A stretch of 13,569 nucleotides of DNA, taken from Bacteroidales bacterium. Its GTDB lineage: Bacteria > Bacteroidota > Bacteroidia > Bacteroidales > UBA7960. The DNA lies in assembly GCA_007122745.1 (NCBI GenBank), contig SKTA01000004.1:1-13569 (forward strand). The letters run 5' to 3'. Both the position numbers and the translations under genes were made by a program. The notes below the pieces were generated by a model. The model had not been told where the DNA came from. It saw only the letters and a list, made by a program, of their open reading frames with translations, and searched no databases. Below are positions 1-7,328 of the stretch, piece after piece. The first letter of the stretch is position 1, and each line of letters opens with the position of its first letter.

Positions 1-1276
1 GCATTGACTCGGAGAAAAATTCCTTTAACAGGAAAGTGCCAAACGGTGTTTGGATGTATTTGCTGTTAGCGACCCGTGAAATGGTAGAAATGTCCAGTTG
101 TACCATGTCGGCGATATCCTTCAGGATCATGGGCCGGAGTTTTGTTTCATCTCCGGTAAGAAAATACTCCCTCTGGAAGTCCAGAATGGCCTGCATGGTG
201 ATAATCAGGGTGTGTTGGCGTTGTTTGATGGCATCGATGAACCATTTTGCGCTGTCTATCTTCTGTTTTACAAAAAACAAGGCCTCTTTTTGCCGTTTGT
301 CTGCCTTTCCTTTGGAGTCCGCCATTGCCTGGAACATCTCCGAATAGGTTTTATTGATCCGCAGATCGGGAGCATTGGAGCTGTTCAGGGAAAGTTCCAT
401 CTCTCCATCATTGTGGACGAGAATAAAATCAGGTACGACATATTCAGCCGCTTTACCGGAGTCTTGCAACGAGTTGCCCGGTTTGGGATTCAGCTTCAGC
501 ACTTCATCAACGGCTTCTTTAAGCTCCTGTTGCGTCATGTTGTGTTTCTTACGAATCTTATCAAAGTGCTTTTTTGTAAAGTCGTTGAAGTTTTTCTCAA
601 GCATCACCGTTGCATGCAGAACAGCTCTTGTTTTTGGCTGTTTCCGGCGTATTTGGATGAGCAGACACTCCTGCAGGTCGCGGGCACCGATCCCGGGTGG
701 GTCAAACTCCTGGATCAGGCGCAACAGATCCAGCACTTCCGCGAAATTTGACTTGATGTTCTGGTTGAATGCGAGGTCGTCAATGAGTGAGTGGATATCG
801 CGTTGAAGGTAACCCGACTCATCAATGTTTCCGATGATGTGGCGCGCGATTAGTTCTTCCCGTTCTGACAGTTTTTTCAACCCCAGCTGTGTGAGCAGCA
901 CCTCTTGCGCCGTTGCTCCTGCGACATAAGGAACTTCACGGGTTTCTTCATCGGCGGAGGTGTTATTGGCATTCAGCCTATACTCAGGGATCTCTTCGTC
1001 GTCAATGTAGTCGCTGTAATCAAATTCATCCTCTCCGTTCGCCCCCTCATCATCATACTCATCGCCGGTTTCCATGGAGCTTTCATACTCATCCTGTTCG
1101 TGCTGTTCCATTTCATCCTGAAAGTCATCTCCTTCCTCGAGCGCGGGGTTTTCCTCAATTTCCTGTTTAATACGCTGATCAAGCAATAAGGTTGGCACCT
1201 GTAACAGTTTCATCAGCTGAATCTGCTGCGGGGAAAGCTTCTGCATCAACTTTTGCTGCAACCTTTGCTTTAACAT
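1..1276 (-). CDS. rpoN: RNA polymerase sigma-54 factor (partial, C-terminus beyond window start)
   Basis: Sigma-54 directs RNA polymerase to -24/-12 promoters that need an AAA+ activator. The frame is open from ATG 1276-1274 to the window edge, giving 425 residues. Region I is visible at about residues 11-48 (MQKLSPQQIQLMKLLQVP, then EIEENPALEE), where activators act. Region II, about 47-98, is very acidic (about 27 Asp/Glu in 52 residues, no Lys/Arg). The core-binding part follows (DESGYLQRDI at 153-162, EFDPPGIGARDLQECLL at 190-206, LKLNPKPG at 260-267). The DNA-binding helix-turn-helix is at about 383-415, ending in SRVANSKYIQTPFGTF. The RpoN box lies outside the window; I infer that about 60-70 residues are missing. 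It starts 68 nt after asnS on the same strand, so co-transcription is plausible. No Shine-Dalgarno site is seen. Confidence 0.97.
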   Translation of the reverse strand, partial: MLKQRLQQKLMQKLSPQQIQLMKLLQVPTLLLDQRIKQEIEENPALEEGDDFQDEMEQHEQDEYESSMETGDEYDDEGANGEDEFDYSDYIDDEEIPEYRLNANNTSADEETREVPYVAGATAQEVLLTQLGLKKLSEREELIARHIIGNIDESGYLQRDIHSLIDDLAFNQNIKSNFAEVLDLLRLIQEFDPPGIGARDLQECLLIQIRRKQPKTRAVLHATVMLEKNFNDFTKKHFDKIRKKHNMTQQELKEAVDEVLKLNPKPGNSLQDSGKAAEYVVPDFILVHNDGEMELSLNSSNAPDLRINKTYSEMFQAMADSKGKADKRQKEALFFVKQKIDSAKWFIDAIKQRQHTLIITMQAILDFQREYFLTGDETKLRPMILKDIADMVQLDISTISRVANSKYIQTPFGTFLLKEFFSESM

Positions 1277-1344
1277 CGGATTAGTAAATTATTTATTCTT
1301 ACGCTTTACATCAAAAATACTAAAAATGGATCAATAATCCCCAA

Positions 1345-2754
1345 TTAAAATTCTGCATTTTGCGGCGTTCTGGGAAAAGGTATCACATCGCGAATGTTGC
1401 CCATCCCACTAACAAAAAGCATGAGCCTTTCGAAACCCAGGCCAAAACCGCTATGCGGTGCTGTTCCAAACTTTCGGGTTTCGAGATACCACCAAACATC
1501 TTCCTGATGGATTCCCATTTCTTCAATGCGTTTATGCAGCTTATCATAATCCTCCTCACGCTGCGAACCACCAATGATTTCACCAATTTTCGGAAACAGC
1601 ACATCCAGGGCACGAACGGTTTTGCCATCATCATTCTGTTTCATATAGAATGCTTTGATCTCTTTTGGGTAATCGGTCAGGATCACAGGTTTTTTGAAAT
1701 GCTGCTCAACAAGATAACGTTCATGCTCAGACTGCAGATCTACACCCCACTTTACCGGATATTCAAATTTCTTGCCCGATTTTTCAAGGATCTCTATCGC
1801 TTCCGTATAACTCATGCGCTGAAATGTATGCTGCGTAACATGTTGCAGTCTTTCGATCAGTCCATGGTCATATTGCTTCTGCAGAAATTCCAGATCATCA
1901 TTACAATTTTCAAGAATATAGGTGACCAGATACTTAAGAAAGTCTTCAGCCAGATCCATGTTGTCATGAATATCATAGAACGCCATTTCCGGCTCGATCA
2001 TCCAGAACTCGGCAAGGTGGCGTGAAGTATTGGAGTTTTCGGCCCTGAATGTAGGTCCAAATGTATAAACATTAGACAATGCCAGCGCCCCAAGTTCCCC
2101 TTCAAGTTGTCCGGAAACCGTCAGGTTTGTTTCCTTTCCAAAAAAGTCTTGGCTGTAATCCACGCCGCCATCCTTTTTGCGCGGCACATCTTTCATGTCA
2201 AGGGTTGTTACTCGAAACATGGCGCCTGCCCCTTCCGCATCGGAGCCGGTGATGATGGGTGTGTGGAGGTAGTAGAACCCGTTGTCGTTAAAATACTTGT
2301 GTATTGCAAACGACAGGGCATGTCTAAGGCGGAAGACGGCTCCAAATGTGTTTGTTCTTGGTCTGAGGTGGGCGATCTCTCTCAGAAACTCCAGTGTGTG
2401 ACCTTTCTTTTGCAAAGGATATTTTTCGGGATCGGCGCTGCCGTAAACAAATATTTCACCGGCATGTATCTCTACCCGTTGTCCTTTCCCCAGTGATTCA
2501 ACCAGTGTGCCATTCACAGAAATGCAGGCTCCTGTTGTGATCTGACGAAGAAGTTCATCATTGCCGAAGCCCTGTACCTCAACAACAACCTGAATGCTAT
2601 GAATCACCGAACCATCGTTCAACGCAATGAAAGCAACATTTTTGTTACCGCGGCGTGTACGCACCCAGCCTTTTACATTCACTTCCTTTCCAATTAGATG
2701 GCTGCTGCTTTCCTGCAGCAGATTAAATACCCGGTGTCTTTGGATGTTTTTCAT
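1345..2754 (-). CDS. asnS: Asparaginyl-tRNA synthetase
   Basis: This class IIb synthetase charges tRNA-Asn with asparagine using ATP in the cytoplasm. It has 469 residues, the normal length for bacterial AsnRS. The N-terminal OB-fold anticodon-binding domain covers about residues 24-105 (VNVKGWVRTRR). The catalytic core has motif 2 around 231-256 (TFGPTFRAEN with Arg237, then AEFWMIEPE, which is typical of AsnRS rather than AspRS). Motif 3 is at the C-terminus (GFGLGFERLMLF, Arg443), ending IRDVIPFPRTPQNAEF. The ATG at 2754 is in A/T-rich sequence without a Shine-Dalgarno site, as is usual in Bacteroidota. It lies 50 nt downstream of the glycosyltransferase gene and 68 nt upstream of rpoN, all on the same strand. 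Nothing about the protein is odd. Confidence 0.98.
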   Translation of the reverse strand: MKNIQRHRVFNLLQESSSHLIGKEVNVKGWVRTRRGNKNVAFIALNDGSVIHSIQVVVEVQGFGNDELLRQITTGACISVNGTLVESLGKGQRVEIHAGEIFVYGSADPEKYPLQKKGHTLEFLREIAHLRPRTNTFGAVFRLRHALSFAIHKYFNDNGFYYLHTPIITGSDAEGAGAMFRVTTLDMKDVPRKKDGGVDYSQDFFGKETNLTVSGQLEGELGALALSNVYTFGPTFRAENSNTSRHLAEFWMIEPEMAFYDIHDNMDLAEDFLKYLVTYILENCNDDLEFLQKQYDHGLIERLQHVTQHTFQRMSYTEAIEILEKSGKKFEYPVKWGVDLQSEHERYLVEQHFKKPVILTDYPKEIKAFYMKQNDDGKTVRALDVLFPKIGEIIGGSQREEDYDKLHKRIEEMGIHQEDVWWYLETRKFGTAPHSGFGLGFERLMLFVSGMGNIRDVIPFPRTPQNAEF

Positions 2755-2804
2755 TTTTCTTTGTTTTCGTGTATTTTAGTTACTTGACAGATCCTTTGCG
2801 GAGC

Positions 2805-3929
2805 TTATTTAAGACATTTTTCAATGCTTGACCACATGCGTTCTGCGGTTTTATCCCATGAAAAATTTTCGCGCTGGTTGCGACCGTTTTCGATCAGTCT
2901 TGCCCGCAGTTTACTGTCGTTGGCCATTTGGGTGATTGCACCAACAATCTGCTCAACCGACGATGGATCAACAAGCAAAGCGGCATCTCCTGCTACCTCT
3001 GGCATGCTTGTGCGGTTGGATGTAATAACAGGCACATCACATTGCATCGCTTCAATGATCGGAATTCCAAACCCTTCAAAATGGGAAACCAGCAATAAAG
3101 CTTTCGATGCAGCAACGATTTTTCTGAGGTCTTCATTGTATTGGCGACCCACAAAAAGAACATCTTTCTGATGACGCATGGATTGAAAAACCTTGCGCAG
3201 TTCGGCTGAACCGAACATTGGGGCACCGACGATCAACAATTTATGCCCTAACGAGTCAGCGTCCTTAAAGCGATCGAAGGCCCGGAGCATGTTGTCAATG
3301 TTTTTTCGCTTGTGCAAAGCCCCAATGTAAACAAAGTAGGGAGACCCTTGAGCAAAATGGCGTCTGACATCTTCAGCAATCCCGGCATCCACCGGTCTGA
3401 AAGCTTCATGCACACCGTTATATACTACATCGATATGGCCTTCTGGATATCCGAAAGTTTTGGCAATGTCTCTTTTTGAATATTCTGAAACGGTAACAAT
3501 CCGTTTTGCTTTTTTTGCGTATTTCGGAAAAAAATGGTTGTAATACTTTGCTGTTAGATAGGGCAAATAGTCTGGGTGGTGAATGAAGTTAAGATCATGA
3601 AAAACGGGCAGTTGCAAGCCATTGTATCTTTGTGACAGAAAGCCATCCGGGGAAACATACAGGTCAGGCTGTGTTTTATTCAGGAAACGTGTAAGGGAAA
3701 ATTCAAAAAAGAGATAAAACAAAAAGGGGTGGCGCGCCTGTGGAAACAGCACCACAGGTTTCACATTTTCACCGAACAAAAACTCCTTACTGAAAGGACG
3801 GTCGAATACAAAATAAAAGGTAACTTCCGGATGGCTTTGAACAATCCTCTTGAATGTGTGATAGGTAAACCATCCTATCCCTTCAAGCTTCCCTGGCAAC
3901 AACAACCGGGTGTTTACAACGATCTTCAA
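2805..3929 (-). CDS. GT4-family glycosyltransferase (TTG start)
   Basis: This is a retaining, GT-B fold glycosyltransferase of CAZy family GT4 (Pfam Glycos_transf_1), 374 residues, probably cytoplasmic or membrane-associated and acting on a cell-surface glycan. The N-terminal domain begins MKIVVNTRLL, with a glycine loop LEGIGWFTYH (15-24) and HDLNFIHHPDYLPYL (111-125). The C-terminal donor-binding domain has YIGALHKRKNIDNMLRAF (201-218) and the EX7E motif EGFGIPIIE (Glu285, Glu293), followed by CDVPVITSNRTSMPEVAG. The start codon is TTG (3929-3927): the in-frame codons upstream reach a TAA at 3951-3953 with no ATG, and the N-terminus matches the family beginning. Donor and acceptor sugars cannot be read from sequence. 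It is the first gene of a likely cluster with asnS and rpoN, which says little about its glycan. It is not next to a polysaccharide locus in this window. Confidence 0.93.
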   Translation of the reverse strand: MKIVVNTRLLLPGKLEGIGWFTYHTFKRIVQSHPEVTFYFVFDRPFSKEFLFGENVKPVVLFPQARHPFLFYLFFEFSLTRFLNKTQPDLYVSPDGFLSQRYNGLQLPVFHDLNFIHHPDYLPYLTAKYYNHFFPKYAKKAKRIVTVSEYSKRDIAKTFGYPEGHIDVVYNGVHEAFRPVDAGIAEDVRRHFAQGSPYFVYIGALHKRKNIDNMLRAFDRFKDADSLGHKLLIVGAPMFGSAELRKVFQSMRHQKDVLFVGRQYNEDLRKIVAASKALLLVSHFEGFGIPIIEAMQCDVPVITSNRTSMPEVAGDAALLVDPSSVEQIVGAITQMANDSKLRARLIENGRNQRENFSWDKTAERMWSSIEKCLK

Positions 3930-3988
3930 AGTACAAACGAAATTTAAAGGTTAATGAAACGATGGCCAGCATAATGGATTATGCCTGC

Positions 3989-3996
3989 CAAACATA
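3989..3996 (-). promoter_or_regulatory. Candidate Bacteroidota -7 promoter box for the GT4-asnS-rpoN cluster
   Basis: On the minus strand this reads TATGTTTG, an exact match to TAnnTTTG, the -7 element used by the primary sigma factor of Bacteroidota. It lies about 60 nt upstream of the TTG start at 3929. A clear TTTG-type -33 element is not visible, so the call rests on one half-site and its position. Confidence 0.45.
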
Positions 3997-4022
3997 AAAG
4001 GCAAAAATATATTTTTATTTCA

Positions 4023-4030
4023 TAACTTTG
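4023..4030 (+). promoter_or_regulatory. Candidate Bacteroidota -7 promoter box for fba
   Basis: TAACTTTG is an exact TAnnTTTG match, 39 nt upstream of the fba ATG. A start a few bases downstream would leave a leader of roughly 30-35 nt. The same octamer is used upstream of the lipoprotein gene at 7329. No -33 TTTG is evident; the upstream sequence is an A/T-rich run (4003-4021). Confidence 0.55.
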
Positions 4031-4069
4031 AAATCGGATTCATATTATAAACATTAAAAAGCAATCAAA

Positions 4070-5149
4070 ATGACCGATAAACTATTGAAGCATATTGAAC
4101 CGGGTGTTTTATCAGGTGATGATCTTAAGGAGCTCTACCGCATTGCCAGGGAGCACCAATTTGCCCTTCCTGCCGTAAACGTGGTGGGGTCTAACTCTAT
4201 AAATGCAGTTCTTGAAACAGCCAGGGATGCAAATTCTCCGGTTATCATTCAATTTTCCAACGGAGGTGCCCATTTTTATGCCGGCAAGTCCCTTTCCAAC
4301 GAAGATCAGCGTGCGGCCATTACCGGAGCCGTTTCAGGGGCCCATCATGTGCATATGATGGCAAAAGCATACGGAGTGCGGGTTGTGATGCATACCGATC
4401 ATGCAGCAAAAAAACTTCTGCCATGGATTGACGGACTTCTTGATGCCAACGAAGCGCATTTTGACAAAACGGGCAAACCATTGTTCAGTTCTCACATGCT
4501 TGATCTTTCCGAAGAAACCCTGGAGGATAACATCAGCATCAGCCGCAGCTATCTGGAGCGGATGCACAAAATGGGGATCGGCCTGGAGGTTGAACTGGGT
4601 GTTACCGGAGGAGAAGAGGATGGTGTAGACAACACGGGTATTGACAGTTCAAAGCTTTACACCCAACCGGAAGAGGTAGCAGATATGTACAAAAGTCTTT
4701 CCGAAGTATCGGACAATTTCACGATTGCCGCAGCCTTCGGTAATGTACACGGTGTATACAAGCCCGGTAATGTGAGGCTTGAACCCATCATACTGAAAAA
4801 CTCCCAGAACCACATCCAGAAGCTCTTTGGAACCGCTACCAACCCGGTCAACTTTGTCTTTCATGGGGGCAGCGGATCAAGCCGTGAAGAGATCCGTGAA
4901 GCGATATCATATGGTGTGATCAAGATGAACATCGACACCGACACGCAATGGGCATACTGGAACGGAGTCCGGAATTTTTACCTGAAAAATGAAGGCTATC
5001 TGCAAGGGCAAATCGGTAACCCGGATGGGGATGAAAAGCCAAACAAAAAATATTACGATCCAAGGGCTTGGTTAAGAAAAGGTGAAGAAAGCATGCGCGA
5101 CAGATTAAAGCAAGCTTTCGAAGATCTCAACGCGATCGACAAGAATTAA
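4070..5149 (+). CDS. fbaA: Class II (zinc-dependent) fructose-bisphosphate aldolase
   Basis: The enzyme reversibly cleaves fructose 1,6-bisphosphate to dihydroxyacetone phosphate and glyceraldehyde 3-phosphate in glycolysis and gluconeogenesis. It has 359 residues, the same length as E. coli FbaA (class IIA), and its motifs align with an offset of about one residue. Asp110 and zinc ligand His111 sit in VMHTDHAAKKLLPW. Glu173/Glu175 and the loop GVTGGEEDGVDN follow. His227 is in GNVHGVYKPGNV, His265 is in VFHGGSGSSREE, and the phosphate/substrate-binding segment is VIKMNIDTDTQWAYW (283-297). All expected catalytic and metal residues are present. The ATG at 4070 has no Shine-Dalgarno site. The gene runs divergently from the GT4 gene and converges on the SPOR gene, with the two stop codons overlapping (TAA at 5147-5149). 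Confidence 0.98.
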   Translation: MTDKLLKHIEPGVLSGDDLKELYRIAREHQFALPAVNVVGSNSINAVLETARDANSPVIIQFSNGGAHFYAGKSLSNEDQRAAITGAVSGAHHVHMMAKAYGVRVVMHTDHAAKKLLPWIDGLLDANEAHFDKTGKPLFSSHMLDLSEETLEDNISISRSYLERMHKMGIGLEVELGVTGGEEDGVDNTGIDSSKLYTQPEEVADMYKSLSEVSDNFTIAAAFGNVHGVYKPGNVRLEPIILKNSQNHIQKLFGTATNPVNFVFHGGSGSSREEIREAISYGVIKMNIDTDTQWAYWNGVRNFYLKNEGYLQGQIGNPDGDEKPNKKYYDPRAWLRKGEESMRDRLKQAFEDLNAIDKN

Positions 5150-5712
5150 TCCATTTCCGGGTAGTTGATCCTGTCAACGACAATATAGGCTGCCGGATAG
5201 TTTCTCCGGATTTTTTCAAGAAAACGGCGTGCATCAAGCCTGGTTCGAAAATCGCCCGCGCGCAGTTTGAAGTAGGGTTCTTCATAGACAATGTATGACC
5301 TTTGTTCCGGGTACAATTCTTCAAAATCGGCCTGTTCGTGTTGTGTGTTCAGGCGTGCGCGGTTGCCGCTGTCCATGTAGAGATGCACCCTGTATCCCGG
5401 TATCCCTCTCTGATCATTCATTGCATTACGATGCAGATGAAGCAGATACTCAATTTTATGATCTTGTTTCACATAATCCCATTGCAACGGATGCAGTTCT
5501 TCCGGTTCCACATCAAAAAGGGTATCTGCCGCCAGCGGGTCAATCAATAGTGTATCTGCCGTGAGTGTATCTGGCATATGGATCAGACCGGACCTGTACT
5601 GATGCGGAAATCCTCCTGCATCGGCAGAAACAGACAGGCTGACAAAAAATGTCAGAAGCATCAAGCCGATCAGTGGTCGAGAAGTTTTTATGAGAATCTG
5701 TTTTTTAATCAT
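5146..5712 (-). CDS. Secreted SPOR-domain protein
   Basis: This 188-residue exported protein has a C-terminal SPOR domain. SPOR domains bind peptidoglycan strands lacking stem peptides and often localise proteins to the division septum. Residues 1 to about 32 form a signal peptide (basic MIKKQILIKTSRP, then the hydrophobic run LIGLMLLTFFVSLSVSA). Residues 48-65 carry three DTL triplets in a low-complexity linker. The SPOR domain spans about 105-182, beginning GYRVHLYMDSGN (106-117) and including YFKLRAGDFRTRLDARRF (147-164) and YPAAYIVVDRI. No enzymatic domain is present, so it may act as a cell-wall-binding or structural factor; the exact role is unknown. It starts 16 nt after the proS stop on the same strand, so the two are probably co-transcribed. 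It overlaps the end of fba by 4 nt tail to tail. Confidence 0.88.
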   Translation of the reverse strand: MIKKQILIKTSRPLIGLMLLTFFVSLSVSADAGGFPHQYRSGLIHMPDTLTADTLLIDPLAADTLFDVEPEELHPLQWDYVKQDHKIEYLLHLHRNAMNDQRGIPGYRVHLYMDSGNRARLNTQHEQADFEELYPEQRSYIVYEEPYFKLRAGDFRTRLDARRFLEKIRRNYPAAYIVVDRINYPEMD

Positions 5713-5728
5713 CTGGCGGATATGCTAT

Positions 5729-7204
5729 TTAATAGGCCCGGGCGAACACAACACGGCTTGCTGAAGGGTTACCTGTATAAACACATTTTCCAGGCTCTTT
5801 GTTATCCCCCAGTGGAATGCAGCGTATGGTGGCTTTAGTCTCTTCTTTAATTTTTTGCTCTGTTTCTGCTGTACCGTCCCAATGAGCCAGAATAAATCCC
5901 CCTTTTTCATCAAGGATCTGCAAAAACTCTTCCCAGTTATCGGCTTTTCGGGTATTCTCTTCTCTGAACGTTAAAGCACGCTGAAATAGTGTGTGCTGAA
6001 TGTCATCAAGGAGTTCAGGAATCCTCTGAACAAGTTGATCTGTGGCAACAATTTCTTTTTTCAGGAGGTCGCGGCGTGCAATCTCCACGGTGCCATTCTC
6101 AACATCTCTTGGGCCTATTGCTATTCGTACCGGCACTCCTTTGAACTCATATTCATTGAACTTCCAGCCAGGCTTATAGGTGTCTCTGTCGTCAAATTTT
6201 ACCCGTATTCCGATTTTTTCAAGCAGGTTTTTTATTTCAGAAGCTTTCTCAAAAACGACCTTTCGTTGGTCTTCAGTTTTATAGATCGGTATGATCACTG
6301 TTTGGATGGGTGCCAGCTTCGGGGGTAATACCAGGCCGTTATCGTCGGAGTGTGCCATGATCAGGGCACCCACCAAACGGGTTGACACCCCCCATGATGT
6401 GGCCCACACGTACTCCAGCTTACCCTCTTTGCTTGCAAACTTCACATCAAATGCCTTTGCAAAATTCTGTCCCAAAAAGTGCGATGTGCCTGCCTGGAGA
6501 GCTTTTCCATCCTGCATTAATGCTTCAATGCAAAATGTTTCAATGGCACCTGCAAAACGTTCATTCTCCGATTTGATCCCTTTCAATACCGGTATTGCCA
6601 TGAAGTTTTCTGCGAAGTCGGCATACACATCAAGCATTTGATAGGTTTCCTCCAGGGCTTCCTGTTCCGTGGCGTGGGCAGTATGCCCCTCTTGCCAGAG
6701 AAACTCTGCAGTGCGCAAAAACATTCGGGTCCGCATCTCCCAGCGCACCACATTGGCCCACTGGTTGACCAGAATGGGCAGGTCGCGGTAAGACTGGATC
6801 CAGTTGCGGTAAGTATCCCAGATGATGGTCTCAGACGTGGGTCTTATGATGAGTTCTTCTTCCAGTTTGGCGTCTTCATCAACCACAACACCTTTCCCAT
6901 CCGGATCATTTTTCAGTCGGTAATGTGTAACAATGGCACACTCTTTGGCAAACCCTTCAACATGACTTGCCTCTCTGCTGAAGAATGATTTTGGAATGAA
7001 CAATGGGAAATATGCATTGGAATGCCCGGTGTCCTTGAACATCTTGTCCAACGCAGCCTGCATCTTTTCCCAAATGGCATAGCCATAAGGTTTGATAACC
7101 ATGCAGCCTCTAACTGCTGAGTTTTCTGCAAGCTCAGCACGTTGAACAATATCGTTGTACCACTTGGAGTAATTCTCTGCCCGTGTCGAAAAATCTTTAG
7201 CCAT
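5729..7204 (-). CDS. proS: Prolyl-tRNA synthetase, eukaryote/archaeal-like short type
   Basis: This class IIa synthetase charges tRNA-Pro. Its 491 residues and lack of the roughly 180-residue editing insertion (INS) place it in the eukaryote/archaeal-like (ProS type 3) group. Proline-site residues are in IIRPTSETI (Thr123, Glu125). Motif 2 is RWEMRTRMFLRTAEFLWQEGHT (154-174) in two parts, with Arg158, Arg160 and Arg164. Motif 3 is GVSTRLVGALIMAHSDDNG (272-290). The anticodon-binding domain starts about 300 (VIIPIY), and the C-terminal module ends RVVFARAY. In that module only Cys462 and Cys474 remain of the zinc-site cysteines seen in related enzymes; the first pair is replaced in AHWDGTAETE. 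The gene heads the proS-SPOR pair and faces the lipoprotein gene across a 124-nt divergent gap. Confidence 0.98.
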   Translation of the reverse strand: MAKDFSTRAENYSKWYNDIVQRAELAENSAVRGCMVIKPYGYAIWEKMQAALDKMFKDTGHSNAYFPLFIPKSFFSREASHVEGFAKECAIVTHYRLKNDPDGKGVVVDEDAKLEEELIIRPTSETIIWDTYRNWIQSYRDLPILVNQWANVVRWEMRTRMFLRTAEFLWQEGHTAHATEQEALEETYQMLDVYADFAENFMAIPVLKGIKSENERFAGAIETFCIEALMQDGKALQAGTSHFLGQNFAKAFDVKFASKEGKLEYVWATSWGVSTRLVGALIMAHSDDNGLVLPPKLAPIQTVIIPIYKTEDQRKVVFEKASEIKNLLEKIGIRVKFDDRDTYKPGWKFNEYEFKGVPVRIAIGPRDVENGTVEIARRDLLKKEIVATDQLVQRIPELLDDIQHTLFQRALTFREENTRKADNWEEFLQILDEKGGFILAHWDGTAETEQKIKEETKATIRCIPLGDNKEPGKCVYTGNPSASRVVFARAY

Positions 7205-7254
7205 ATAGCTTTTTGGTATAATATTTGTGTCTAAGTATATAGGAAATGAACGGG

Positions 7255-7262
7255 CAAATTTA
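7255..7262 (-). promoter_or_regulatory. Candidate Bacteroidota -7 promoter box for proS
   Basis: On the minus strand this reads TAAATTTG, an exact TAnnTTTG match, 50 nt upstream of the proS ATG. It is 23 nt from the oppositely oriented box at 7286-7293. No clear -33 element is seen. Confidence 0.45.
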
Positions 7263-7285
7263 AGAAAAAGTCGGAGATAAATGAT

Positions 7286-7293
7286 TAACTTTG
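7286..7293 (+). promoter_or_regulatory. Candidate Bacteroidota -7 promoter box for the lipoprotein gene
   Basis: TAACTTTG exactly matches TAnnTTTG and is identical to the octamer upstream of fba. It lies 35 nt before the ATG at 7329, predicting a leader of about 30 nt that contains the Shine-Dalgarno site at 7315-7321. Confidence 0.55.
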
Positions 7294-7314
7294 TAACAAC
7301 ACATTAAACCAAAC

Positions 7315-7321
7315 AGGGAGG
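7315..7321 (+). promoter_or_regulatory. Strong Shine-Dalgarno site of the lipoprotein gene
   Basis: AGGGAGG ends 7 nt before the ATG at 7329, a standard spacing. It fixes the start choice for this gene. The other starts in the window have A/T-rich leaders with no comparable purine run. Confidence 0.75.
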
Positions 7322-7328
7322 TATTGTC

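Noticed and set aside
98..751. 217-codon open frame on the plus strand, antisense to rpoN
   Set aside because: The opposite strand encodes a clear sigma-54 throughout; this frame has no recognisable domain.
1277..1344. Gap between asnS and rpoN examined for a promoter or terminator
   Set aside because: A/T-rich with no convincing hairpin and no exact TAnnTTTG box.
1360..2025. 221-codon plus-strand frame
   Set aside because: Lies antisense inside asnS, with Cys/Phe/Ile-rich, non-protein-like composition.
5164..5178. GTTGA-N5-TCAAC inverted repeat near the fba/SPOR junction
   Set aside because: Only a 5-bp stem, no T-run, and inside SPOR coding sequence; not a credible terminator.
6934..6948. 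TGGCAC...TTGG resembling a sigma-54 -24/-12 promoter
   Set aside because: Lacks the essential GC at -12 and lies antisense inside proS.
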